Assembly: GCF_000737065.1 (NCBI RefSeq) | Contig: NZ_AQRC01000005.1 | Location: 1-64,000 of the forward strand | Origin: Thioclava atlantica | GTDB lineage: Bacteria; Pseudomonadota; Alphaproteobacteria; Rhodobacterales; Rhodobacteraceae | Length of the DNA: 64,000 bases | Direction of reading: 5' to 3' | Part shown: positions 27,726-35,378 of the stretch, in pieces | Position numbering within the stretch: the first letter of the stretch is position 1 | How the letters are laid out: the number at the start of each line of letters is the position of its first letter | The notes under the pieces: generated by a model | The model's database searches: none | What the model was told of the DNA's origin: nothing | The model's input: only the letters and a program-made list of their open reading frames with translations | Made by a program: the position numbers and the translations under genes

Positions 27726-29138
27726 TCAGACCGGGAGGTCGTCGGGCATCCGCTCGAGAAGGCGCTTGAGACGCTCGATCGCCTGCCGGAAGCGCTCTTC
27801 GGGCACGCCGCCCGCAAGCGCGATGCGCACCGCGTTCGGGGCCTGCCCGTCTTGCAGCGCGTATTCATCGCTCGCGCGCAGGAGCACCCCTTCGGCCTCG
27901 GCCATGCCCTTGAAGGTGGAGCCGCGCCAGCCCAGCGGCAGGGTGAGCCAGACGAAGCTCAGCCCCGGCTGCCAGCCAAGCTTCTGATCGCCGAGGCTTT
28001 GCAGCAGCATCTGCAACCTCCGCCCCATCACCGCCTGCGCGCGATGTTTGAGATCGAGCGCCTCGCCGCTCTCGAAGAGCCGGAACATGATATCGGTGAC
28101 CGGCCGAGAGACGCCGAAATAGCTGTGCTGCGCGGTCAGCCGGCCAGCCTCGCCCATGCCCTCGGGCGCGACCACGATCCCGAACCGCATCCCCGCCGAG
28201 ATCGATTTCGACAGCGAGGTGATATGCCAGCAGCGTTCCGGGGCGAGCGCGCGCAGGCTCGGCAGGCCCGAGACCGGCGCGGTGTAGCAGTCATCCTCGA
28301 TGATCTGCAGATCGTGCCGACGCGCCACCGCGACGATCGCCTCGCGCCGCGCACGCGACATCCGGCCCGCGGTGGGGTTCTGGGCATCGGGCGTGATGCA
28401 CACGACCTGCCCGCCATGACGCCGGCAGGCCGCCTCGAGCGCCTCGGGCACCATCCCCTCCTCGTCGATCGTCACGCCGCGGATCTCGGCCCGGTTGAGC
28501 CGCGCGGCATGGCGAAAGCCCGGATAGGCCAGTTCCTCGGCATAGACCACGGGGCGCTCGCCGCGCAGGCAGCATTGCAGCACCACGTTGATGCCGTTCT
28601 GCCCGCCATGGGTGAGCACGAGATCATCCGCGGTGATCCCGTCGAAATCGGTATATTCCGAGAACCAGACCAGCGCGGCCTTGCGGCAATATTCGTCACG
28701 CTTGAGCCCCGGATATTCGAGGTAATGCATGTCGATATCCTTCGCGGCCTCGGCCATCGCCCGCGCCAGCGCCGCAGTCTGCCCGATATCGGGAAGTTGC
28801 GGCGAACGCAGATCGACCACCCCGTCATCAAGCTCTGGATCGCGCATCGGCAAGGGGTAAAGCGTCTCGGTCGGCCCCATCCGCCGCGTTTGTGTCGATA
28901 CAAAGGTGCCCCGCCCCACCTGCGCCTCGAGAAGCCCCTCCTGGGTGGCGATTTGGTAGCCCCGCGCGACCGTGCCGGGCGTCACCCCCAATTTCCACGC
29001 CAAGTCCCTGACAGTGGGGAGTTTTGTGCCCGGAACAAGGTCCCCGCGACGGATGCCTTCGCGCAGCGCGCGCACCAGTGCGAGATATTTCGGGCCGCTT
29101 TGCGGGGCGAGGTCCGGGGTCCAGCTTGTGTCAGTCAC
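27726..29138 (-). CDS. MocR/GntR-type regulator with aminotransferase domain
   Basis: A 470-residue fusion of a GntR winged helix (about residues 15-85: GDLVPGTKLPTVRDLAWKLG, TPGTVARGY) with a fold-type I aminotransferase domain. The pyridoxal-phosphate lysine is in SLSKSISAGMRFG (around residue 309), and PDAQNPTAGRMS and IIEDDCYTAP are other cofactor-pocket motifs. MocR proteins use PLP as a sensor and usually control an adjacent metabolic or transport operon. The candidates here are the ABC importer downstream and the divergent DUF1127 gene. The intergenic region holds direct repeats of TTGTATC. Confidence 0.9.
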   Translation of the reverse strand: MTDTSWTPDLAPQSGPKYLALVRALREGIRRGDLVPGTKLPTVRDLAWKLGVTPGTVARGYQIATQEGLLEAQVGRGTFVSTQTRRMGPTETLYPLPMRDPELDDGVVDLRSPQLPDIGQTAALARAMAEAAKDIDMHYLEYPGLKRDEYCRKAALVWFSEYTDFDGITADDLVLTHGGQNGINVVLQCCLRGERPVVYAEELAYPGFRHAARLNRAEIRGVTIDEEGMVPEALEAACRRHGGQVVCITPDAQNPTAGRMSRARREAIVAVARRHDLQIIEDDCYTAPVSGLPSLRALAPERCWHITSLSKSISAGMRFGIVVAPEGMGEAGRLTAQHSYFGVSRPVTDIMFRLFESGEALDLKHRAQAVMGRRLQMLLQSLGDQKLGWQPGLSFVWLTLPLGWRGSTFKGMAEAEGVLLRASDEYALQDGQAPNAVRIALAGGVPEERFRQAIERLKRLLERMPDDLPV

Positions 29139-29168
29139 AATATTTCTCTGGTTGGGTGATTGTGGGCA

Positions 29169-29212
29169 TTGTATCCCTTGCCTACCAGAGATCGCACATT
29201 TGTATCAATACA
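29169..29212. promoter_or_regulatory. Candidate MocR operator: TTGTATC direct repeat and palindrome
   Basis: TTGTATC occurs at 29169-29175 and again at 29200-29206, exactly 31 bp apart (three helical turns). The second copy is part of the inverted repeat TGTATCAATACA (29201-29212). The sites lie in the 87-bp gap between the divergent MocR-type gene and the DUF1127 gene. A related palindrome, TTTGTGTCGATACAAA, lies inside the MocR coding region at 28889-28904. Direct repeats in such promoters are typical of MocR binding sites. Confidence 0.45.
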
Positions 29213-29225
29213 GAAAGGCACAGCC

Positions 29226-29414
29226 ATGTTCACCCTGTCGCGGACCCGCCCCGCCACCGCCCGTCTCGCCGCGCCCGGCTTGATCGCGCGCGTCGCGCGC
29301 GTCCTCGCGACCCGCCGGTCGCGTGCCGCGCTGGCGAAGCTGGACCCAAGGCTGCTCGACGATATCGGAATTTCCGAGGCGATGGCCCGGAGCGAAATGC
29401 GCCGCTTCCTGTGA
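29226..29414 (+). CDS. Small DUF1127 protein
   Basis: A 62-residue arginine-rich protein. The C-terminal half (RRSRAALAKLDPRLLDDIGI, SEAMARSEMRRFL) is a DUF1127 domain, common as tiny stand-alone proteins in alphaproteobacteria. Some act in RNA maturation and in phosphate or carbon metabolism, but the role of this one is unknown. ATG 29226 is preferred over one further upstream (29160), because that start would place the candidate operator repeats inside the coding region. An intrinsic terminator follows. Confidence 0.85.
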   Translation: MFTLSRTRPATARLAAPGLIARVARVLATRRSRAALAKLDPRLLDDIGISEAMARSEMRRFL

Positions 29415-29455
29415 CGCGGGCGATCCGCACATTCCCCTGAGCGGATCGTCACTTC

Positions 29456-29482
29456 GGCCGGGCCTCGCGCCCGGTCTTTTTT
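29456..29482 (+). terminator. Intrinsic terminator of the DUF1127 gene
   Basis: GGCCGGG and CCCGGTC pair (one G-T wobble) around a seven-base loop and are followed by TTTTTT. A second 8-bp inverted repeat, CGATCCGC / GCGGATCG, lies just upstream at 29421-29448. Confidence 0.85.
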
Positions 29483-29586
29483 GTCGCGGCTCGGCGTTTC
29501 GAAGTCCCGACATTGTTACGGGGCCAGCAACTTGATTGCCAGCCCCGCACCCGCCCCGTGAGCTCCCGGGGCGCGCCCCCCTCGTG

Positions 29587-32193
29587 TCAGCCGCGCAGCA
29601 GAACCACCGCTTCGTGCTTCTTCAGCGTCTTGCGTGCGGCGTGATAGCCCGCGCGGCCGGTCGCGGTCCCGAGCTCCGGGAAGAGCTCCAAGATCTCCTG
29701 ACGCTGCGCATTGCCCATGCCGCCGAGACTCTGATCGCCGGGCTGGAAGCTCTCGGTCCAGGCGCCGTTCGCGAGCACGACCTCATGGCGGTCGAACATG
29801 AAATGCAGGTAGCTCGTGCCCAGCGTCTCGGCCCTGCGCACCCCGGCAGCGCCGACGAGATGCTTGGCCGCGACGAGCACCTCGTGCTCCTCGAAATAGA
29901 GCGCAGTCTTGTCGTTCGTGACCAGCATCCGGTGGTTGGGCGAGACCAGCATGTCGCGCTCGGGCAGCCCGTTGCCGAGGCTCCCTGCCCGGATCAGCAC
30001 CGGCTTGAGATGCGGTGCCGCCTCGAGCTCGTCGCGCGTCATGTCGGCCCGGCCCGCCCAGCGGATCTCCTGGATGCCGTTGTCGCGGGTGAGGACCTTG
30101 TCGCCCTCGCGCAGATCCTCGACCGCCACCTCGCCGCGCGGCGTCGCGATCCGCGTGCCGGGCGTGAAACAGGGAATGACCTGCTCCATGTTCGAGAATT
30201 CGAGCGAACCGGTGACATGGCCCTCGCCGTCGAGGAAATTCACCGTGCCCGCATAGGTCGAGACCCCGGTCACCGGATCGTAATCGGTGACCGTCGAATT
30301 GACCTGGAGCGGACCCGCGCCGCGCAGATCGAGCGTGTCGAAATCATCGCCGCCCTCGCCACCATCGAGCGTGTCGCCCATGCCGTTCTCGGGCGCATCC
30401 ACGAGGAAGAGGTCGCGGTCATCGCCGCCGAAGACGCTGTCGCTCCCCTCCCCGCCCATCAGCGTGTCGGCCCCGGCCCCGCCGTCGATCCGGTCGGCGC
30501 CGTCTTCGCCGAAGATCACGTCATTGCCCGCGCCGCCCATGACGATATCCGCGCCCGTGCCCGCATGGATGAGATCGTTGCCGTCGTTGCCTTCGAGCGA
30601 GTCGTTGCCCGCGCCGCCCTCGATCGTATCCGCGGCATTGCCGCCCAGGATCGTGTCATTGCCGGCCCCGCCATCGAGCGTGTCCTCGCGCGGGCCGCCG
30701 AGCAGCAGATCGTCGCCCGCGTCGCCATAGAGCGCGTCGCTGTCCTGGCCGGCATCGAGCGTATCGTTGCCGTCGCCCCCGTGCAGCGTGTCGTTGCCAT
30801 TGCCGCCCGAGAGCGAGTCGTCGCCCGCACCGCCGAAGAGCGAGTCGTTGCCATCGCCCCCATGCAGCGTGTCATTGCCTTCCTGGCCGTAGAGAACGTC
30901 GTCGCCCGCGCCGCCCTGCAGGTCGTCATTGCCCGGCTCGCCGGTGCCGTCCTCGACCGGAACGGTCTCGCAATGCATGTCGGTGATCGAGATCTTCTGA
31001 TCGGTCGAGCCGCCGTTGGAATATCCGATCGTCAGCTGCGCGGTCGGGTCGACGATCTCGACGAGGACCGAGCCCACGGCGTCATCCTCGCCCAGCGACC
31101 CGGTATCCTGATCGCCTCCGGTGATCGTGTAGGTGCCGTCGCCATTGTCGACCACCGTCTGGTGGCCCGAAGGCGTGAGCTTGATCGCGACCGGATTGCC
31201 CTCGGCATCGACGGCCGAGAGCGTCACGACATCGACGTGATCGTCGCAGCTGTCGGAACGGTCGAGATCGTTGATCCGGAACGAGAGGTTCTGCACCTCG
31301 CCGGTATAGTCCGGATTGTCCGAGGAGAAGTTCAGCGTGGTGGTCGAGGTCGGATCGATCCCGCCCTCGCCGCCGCAGCCGTAAAGCTCGAGCGCGGAAT
31401 GGCTGTCATAGCTCTCACCCGGCGCGACATATTGCGTCGAGCTGACGAATTTCGCCGACGCCCCGTGATCTTGCGCATTGAAGTCGAAGCTGACCTTGGT
31501 GTCGCCCATGTCGACGGTCTGATCGCCCACCCGGCCGCAATCCTGGCTGAAATTGCCCCAATCCACGGTCTGCGACACCGGATCGGAGGCCGGTCCGCTG
31601 CCGGTATCGCCATCACCGTAGATCGTGTCTGCCCCGGCGCCGCCGATCAGCGTATCCGAGCCGCCATTGCCATAGATCAGGTCGTCGCCGTTTCCGCCCT
31701 CGACAGAGTCATTGCCCGCGCCCGCCATCACCGTGTCGTTGCCGTCCCCGGCCAGGATGATGTCGTCATTGCCGACCTGCCCCGGCAGGATGGCATCGTG
31801 GTGATCGACCATGTCGCCCTGCGGGTCGCCCGTGTAATGGACGTCGATCAGGTCGTCGCCCGAGGTGCCCTGCACGATGCCGTCGCCTTGCGGCTCCTCG
31901 ACCGTGACATGCACCGTCGCGGTATCGTAGCCGCCATGACCGTCGGAGATCTTGTAGGTGAAGCTGTCGGAGCCCGAATATCCCGGATCGGGCGTGTAGG
32001 TCACCGTGCCGTCGGAATTGACCGTCACCGAGCCATGCGCGGGATCGGAGGCGTGGATCACCGACAGCGTGTCGTATTTGTCGTAATCCGTATCGTTCGC
32101 CAGCACATTGATGACGAGCGACGAATTGTAGGTCGCGGTTGCGGTATCGTCCTTGGCATCCGGGTTGTGATTGCAGCGGTAGTAAAACGACAT
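29587..32193 (-). CDS. Secreted RTX-repeat protein with Hint domain
   Basis: An 868-residue protein, probably exported by a type I system (no signal peptide). Order: a Big/cadherin-like domain at about residues 10-105 (INVLANDTDYDKYDTLSVIH), a first block of calcium-binding glycine/aspartate repeats (GDGNDTVMAGAGNDSV), a middle beta-rich domain of about 230 residues, a longer second repeat block (GGDGNDSLFGGAGDD and similar), then a Hint domain from about residue 676 (CFTPGTRIATPRG, SPNHRML). ATG 32193 follows GGGAGA. Genes for the export ABC protein and membrane fusion protein are not in the window. Hint domains of this kind are common at the ends of such proteins in Rhodobacterales. Confidence 0.9.
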   Translation of the reverse strand: MSFYYRCNHNPDAKDDTATATYNSSLVINVLANDTDYDKYDTLSVIHASDPAHGSVTVNSDGTVTYTPDPGYSGSDSFTYKISDGHGGYDTATVHVTVEEPQGDGIVQGTSGDDLIDVHYTGDPQGDMVDHHDAILPGQVGNDDIILAGDGNDTVMAGAGNDSVEGGNGDDLIYGNGGSDTLIGGAGADTIYGDGDTGSGPASDPVSQTVDWGNFSQDCGRVGDQTVDMGDTKVSFDFNAQDHGASAKFVSSTQYVAPGESYDSHSALELYGCGGEGGIDPTSTTTLNFSSDNPDYTGEVQNLSFRINDLDRSDSCDDHVDVVTLSAVDAEGNPVAIKLTPSGHQTVVDNGDGTYTITGGDQDTGSLGEDDAVGSVLVEIVDPTAQLTIGYSNGGSTDQKISITDMHCETVPVEDGTGEPGNDDLQGGAGDDVLYGQEGNDTLHGGDGNDSLFGGAGDDSLSGGNGNDTLHGGDGNDTLDAGQDSDALYGDAGDDLLLGGPREDTLDGGAGNDTILGGNAADTIEGGAGNDSLEGNDGNDLIHAGTGADIVMGGAGNDVIFGEDGADRIDGGAGADTLMGGEGSDSVFGGDDRDLFLVDAPENGMGDTLDGGEGGDDFDTLDLRGAGPLQVNSTVTDYDPVTGVSTYAGTVNFLDGEGHVTGSLEFSNMEQVIPCFTPGTRIATPRGEVAVEDLREGDKVLTRDNGIQEIRWAGRADMTRDELEAAPHLKPVLIRAGSLGNGLPERDMLVSPNHRMLVTNDKTALYFEEHEVLVAAKHLVGAAGVRRAETLGTSYLHFMFDRHEVVLANGAWTESFQPGDQSLGGMGNAQRQEILELFPELGTATGRAGYHAARKTLKKHEAVVLLRG

Positions 32194-32987
32194 CCCCAAA
32201 TCTCCCTGGTACCGGAAGGGCAATCCCGTGCCACTTCGGCAAAAACCCACGACGACGGCCTGATCTCACCGCCCCTGACGCGCGAGACGGCCCATGCCGG
32301 CAAGCGCGGTATCGAAAACGGACGGAGAGGACGGCGCACATGGAAGGCCGGCAAAGCGGCAGCGAGCTCGTAAGGGCCCGCTGTGCAATATCAAGCGGAT
32401 GGGCCAAGGCCCGTCACGCAATCCGGCAGCTTCCGGTGAGGCGTCTTGCCCAACCTTTTCGCTGGCCACCCCCATGGCCAGGATGCCCCCACCAGGGCAT
32501 GCCTCAATCTGCCCACGCCCCCGGCGGAAAGGAAGCGTTTTCTGCCATCTTCTCGCCCCATTCCGTCCAATTGCCCGAGAAACGAGCAGCAATAAGCTCC
32601 GCCGGGAAGTGGCTGAAATCGCGCACTGTTTCGAATTTACACGCGCAAGTTCAGGGCGCATCCCCCCCGCATCAATCCCAGGTTGCGCAATACCCGCAAA
32701 AACCGCACCAGATTTCCAGAATGCAACCAATTCGTGAAATGTCTGTTCGCGTTTTCGCAACAATGAACACCGACGGCCGTTTCCCCTGTCGAACCAATTC
32801 GACGCCCAATTTTCGCCCTATTGCCGCCATGATTGTTCGGAGCCCCTCACCAAAGATCCGGCATTTCCGGTTTTGTTCAGCGGGAAAAGACACCACCGAG
32901 TCGAATCATTTCCACCCGACGGATCGCCACCACGAAGGACGCGGGTCCCGCTCACTTGCGGCGAAGAATTTCGATCGAAGGGAAAGC
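32194..32987. other. Gene-poor segment of lower GC between the RTX gene and tRNA-Leu
   Basis: About 790 bp without a convincing gene. Open frames cross it on both strands, but they run on through the tRNA or lack ribosome sites and family likeness. The stretch 32640-32960 is visibly poorer in GC than its surroundings. It contains a pair of abutting GANTC sites (GAGTCGAATC, 32898-32907) and CCAATTCG twice. It must hold the RTX gene promoter; I cannot place it. Confidence 0.6.
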
Positions 32988-33071
32988 TGGTGCCCGAGGT
33001 CGGACTCGAACCGACACGCCTTGCGGCGGCGGATTTTGAATCCGCTGCGTCTACCATTCCGCCACTCGGGC
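32988..33071 (-). tRNA. tRNA-Leu (anticodon CAA)
   Basis: On the minus strand the gene runs from GCCCGAGTGGCGGAATGG to CTCGGGCACCA, with an encoded CCA. The acceptor arms GCCCGAG / CTCGGGC pair perfectly. The anticodon stem GCGGA/TCCGC closes the loop TTCAAAA, giving anticodon CAA. There is a long variable arm, as expected for tRNA-Leu, and the T loop reads GGTTCGAGTCC. Confidence 0.97.
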
Positions 33072-33117
33072 CCAGTGAGCGACCTCTAGCGCGAGCCTGC
33101 ACCGCTGGCAAGCGCCC

Positions 33118-33978
33118 TCAGAGGTTGCGGATCGAAAACGTATCGCATTGTTTTAGATCGCCGCTCAGATAGCCGCGCTCGAACCAGCGCTGGCGCTGCT
33201 CGGAGCTGCCATGGGTGAAGCTGTCGGGCATCGGAACCCGCCCGGCACTGCGCTGGAGCGTGTCATCGCCGATCCGTGCCGCGGCAGTCATCGCCTCAGT
33301 GATATCGCCCGGCTCGATCGCCCCGATCTGATCCTCGGCATGGCGCGCCCAGATCCCCGAGAAGCAATCGGCCTGCAACTCGACCCGCACCGAGAGCGCG
33401 TTCGACTGCGCCTGCGAGCTTTGCGCGCGGATCTCGTTCACCTTGCCCAGGATCCCGAGCTCGTCCTGCACGTGATGGGCCACCTCATGGGCCACGACAT
33501 AGGCGGCGGCGAAATCGCCCTTCGCGCCAAGCTGCTGAGAAAGCGTGTCGAAGAAATGCGTGTCGAGATAGACGCGCCGGTCGCCCGGGCAGTAGAACGG
33601 CCCCGTCGCCCCGCTCGCATTGCCGCAGCTCGACCGCGTGACGCCACTATAGAGGACCAGCGTGACCGGCCGGTAGGCCTCGCCGAGCTGGGTGCGGAAG
33701 ATGCCGTCCCAGACCTCCTCGGTATCGGCGAGCGTCACCGAGACGAAATCCCCCATTGCCTTCTCGCGCGCGCTCAGCTCCTGCGATTGGGAGACCACGG
33801 GTCCGGAGCCGGTCGACCCGTCGAGCAGCGGCGTGAGATCGACGCCCAGGAAATAGCCCACGACGACGACGGCGAGAATGCCGAGACCGCCTCCCCCGAG
33901 GCGGACCGCGCCGCCGCCCCTGCGGGCACCGCGCCGGTCCTCGATATTGCGGCTGCCACGCCGTCCGCGCCATTGCAT
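33118..33978 (-). CDS. Neutral zinc metallopeptidase, YpfJ family
   Basis: A 286-residue membrane-anchored protein: an Arg/Gly-rich N-terminus (RGRRGSRNIEDRRG), one transmembrane helix (LGILAVVVVGYFLGV) and an extracytoplasmic domain. The zinc motif HEVAHH lies in AAYVVAHEVAHHVQ, and SSCGNASGATGPFYCPGDRR is conserved in the family. ATG 33978 has GGAGAG seven bases ahead; a GTG six bases further upstream is less likely. Substrate unknown. It lies between tRNA-Leu and a divergent YqaA-like gene. Confidence 0.9.
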   Translation of the reverse strand: MQWRGRRGSRNIEDRRGARRGGGAVRLGGGGLGILAVVVVGYFLGVDLTPLLDGSTGSGPVVSQSQELSAREKAMGDFVSVTLADTEEVWDGIFRTQLGEAYRPVTLVLYSGVTRSSCGNASGATGPFYCPGDRRVYLDTHFFDTLSQQLGAKGDFAAAYVVAHEVAHHVQDELGILGKVNEIRAQSSQAQSNALSVRVELQADCFSGIWARHAEDQIGAIEPGDITEAMTAAARIGDDTLQRSAGRVPMPDSFTHGSSEQRQRWFERGYLSGDLKQCDTFSIRNL

Positions 33979-34118
33979 CGTCACGCTCTCCGTTGGACTG
34001 CCGCCAGAATAGCCACCTCACGGCGCGGTGAACAGAGGCCGCGAACAGCGCTTGCACGCTTGACCTCGGCGCATCGGAGGGGCACGAAGCTTGCGAGCAG
34101 AAAAACGAGGCCCCCTGC

Positions 34119-34697
34119 ATGATCCGCCGTATCTACGACTGGACGATGACCCGCGCGAGCCATCCGAACGCGATGTGGATCCTCGGGCTCTTGGCCTTCA
34201 TCGAGGCCTCCGTCTTCCCGATCCCGCCCGATGTGCTGATGATCCCGATGATCCTCGCCCGCCCCTGGGCAGCCTGGCGCATCGCGCTGGTGGCGACCGC
34301 AGGCTCGGTTGCCGGGGGCTGCCTGGGTTATCTGATCGGCTACGGGTTCATGGATCTGATCGGTCAGCCGATCCTGGAATTCTACGGCAAGGCGCAGGCC
34401 TTCGACCAGCTCGCCGCGCGGTTCAACGAGATGGGCGGCTGGGCGGTGCTGGTCGCGGGCGTCACCCCCTTCCCCTACAAGGTGATCACGATCTTCTCGG
34501 GCGCCACCCATCTCAACCCGGCGCTGTTTCTCGGCGTCTCGATCGTGGCGCGTTCGCTGCGCTTCTTCGTGCTGGCGGGGCTGCTGTGGAAATTCGGCGC
34601 CCCGATCAAGACCTTCATCGAGCGCTGGCTCGGCCTTCTCTCCATCCTGTTCGTCGTTCTGCTGATCGGCGGCTTCTACCTGCTGAAGTATCTCTGA
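34119..34697 (+). CDS. YqaA-like membrane protein (SNARE-associated/DedA superfamily)
   Basis: A 192-residue integral membrane protein with about five hydrophobic segments. The features FIEASVFPIPPDVLMIPMIL and GVTPFPYKVITIFSGA are typical of the YqaA branch of the DedA superfamily, whose members are linked to lipid flipping and envelope homeostasis. Its stop codon overlaps the dsbB start (TGATG), so the two are translationally coupled. Confidence 0.85.
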   Translation: MIRRIYDWTMTRASHPNAMWILGLLAFIEASVFPIPPDVLMIPMILARPWAAWRIALVATAGSVAGGCLGYLIGYGFMDLIGQPILEFYGKAQAFDQLAARFNEMGGWAVLVAGVTPFPYKVITIFSGATHLNPALFLGVSIVARSLRFFVLAGLLWKFGAPIKTFIERWLGLLSILFVVLLIGGFYLLKYL

Positions 34698-35191
34698 TGA
34701 CCCAAACGCATGACCGCTTCTCGTTCCGCATGCTTGTCGGCTACGCCGCCGCCGGCTCGGCCTTCGTTCTCGCCGCGGCACTCGGCTTCCAGGCGATGGG
34801 CTATGCGCCCTGCCATCTGTGCCTGCTGCAGCGCTGGCCGCATCTCGCCGCCGCCCTGATCGGGCTCGCGACCCTCGCCTTCCGCCTGCCGGGCTGGAGC
34901 GCGCTTCTCGGGATGATCGCCGCGCTCACCACCGCGGGCCTCGGGATCTACCATTCGGGGGTCGAGCGGAAGATCTTCGCCGGCCCCGCCGATTGCACCT
35001 CGAGCGCGGTGGATGCGACGATGTCCGCGGCCGACCTGCTCAAGCAGATCAACGAGGCGCCGCTGGTGCGCTGCGACGAGATCCCGTGGGAGATGTTCGG
35101 CCTCACCATGGCGAACCTCAACGCGCTGGCCTCGCTCGCGCTCGCGGGCCTGTGGCTCTGGGCTTATCTCAAATCGCGCGAAACCGCCTGA
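34697..35191 (+). CDS. dsbB: Disulfide bond formation protein B
   Basis: DsbB reoxidises DsbA with quinone as acceptor. The 164-residue protein has four hydrophobic segments. The first cysteine pair is PCHLCLLQRWPH in the first periplasmic loop; the second pair is split between ADCTSSAVD and LVRCDEIPW in the long second loop. It starts inside the stop codon of the YqaA-like gene. No periplasmic DsbA is encoded in this window; the CPWC protein at 951 has no signal peptide and is not its obvious partner. Confidence 0.92.
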   Translation: MTQTHDRFSFRMLVGYAAAGSAFVLAAALGFQAMGYAPCHLCLLQRWPHLAAALIGLATLAFRLPGWSALLGMIAALTTAGLGIYHSGVERKIFAGPADCTSSAVDATMSAADLLKQINEAPLVRCDEIPWEMFGLTMANLNALASLALAGLWLWAYLKSRETA

Positions 35192-35206
35192 GGCACCCGC
35201 GCGCCG

Positions 35207-35243
35207 CCTCCGGCGGGGGTATTTCGGTCCAGGTGAAGAGACA
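35207..35243. repeat. Dispersed palindromic repeat, left half (copy 5)
   Basis: Contains only the left inner arm: CGGGGGTATTTCGGTCCAGG followed by TGAAGAGAC. It lies just after dsbB, between genes on the same strand. The right half and both outer G/C arms are missing, which suggests a decayed or single-ended form. Confidence 0.6.
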
Positions 35244-35378
35244 TCCGCGCGTCCTTTGCCCCGGCGCATTCGCCCCTGCGGCGGGATCTGACGCGACGCT
35301 CGGGCCCTTCGGCGATTGCGCCCGCCGCTTGCGGGCTCTATAACCGTCGACAACAATATCTAGAGCATTGAGGCGCGC

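Noticed and set aside
30380-31790. Regular short DNA repeats that could suggest a CRISPR or tandem array
   Set aside because: They are the glycine/aspartate nonapeptide repeats of the RTX protein, in frame, without uniform spacers.
29536-32373. A 945-codon open frame antisense to the RTX/Hint gene
   Set aside because: The minus-strand frame has recognisable RTX repeats, a Hint domain and a ribosome site; the plus-strand frame is the mirror of its repeats.
32988-33071. tRNA-Leu as an integration site with a duplicated 3' end
   Set aside because: I found no second copy of the tRNA 3' end and no integrase in the window.
32139-33172. Several open frames in the gap that end in strings such as RSDSNRH or GLEPTRLAAADFESAAST
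   Set aside because: These are translations of the tRNA-Leu gene in the wrong sense, a well-known false protein.
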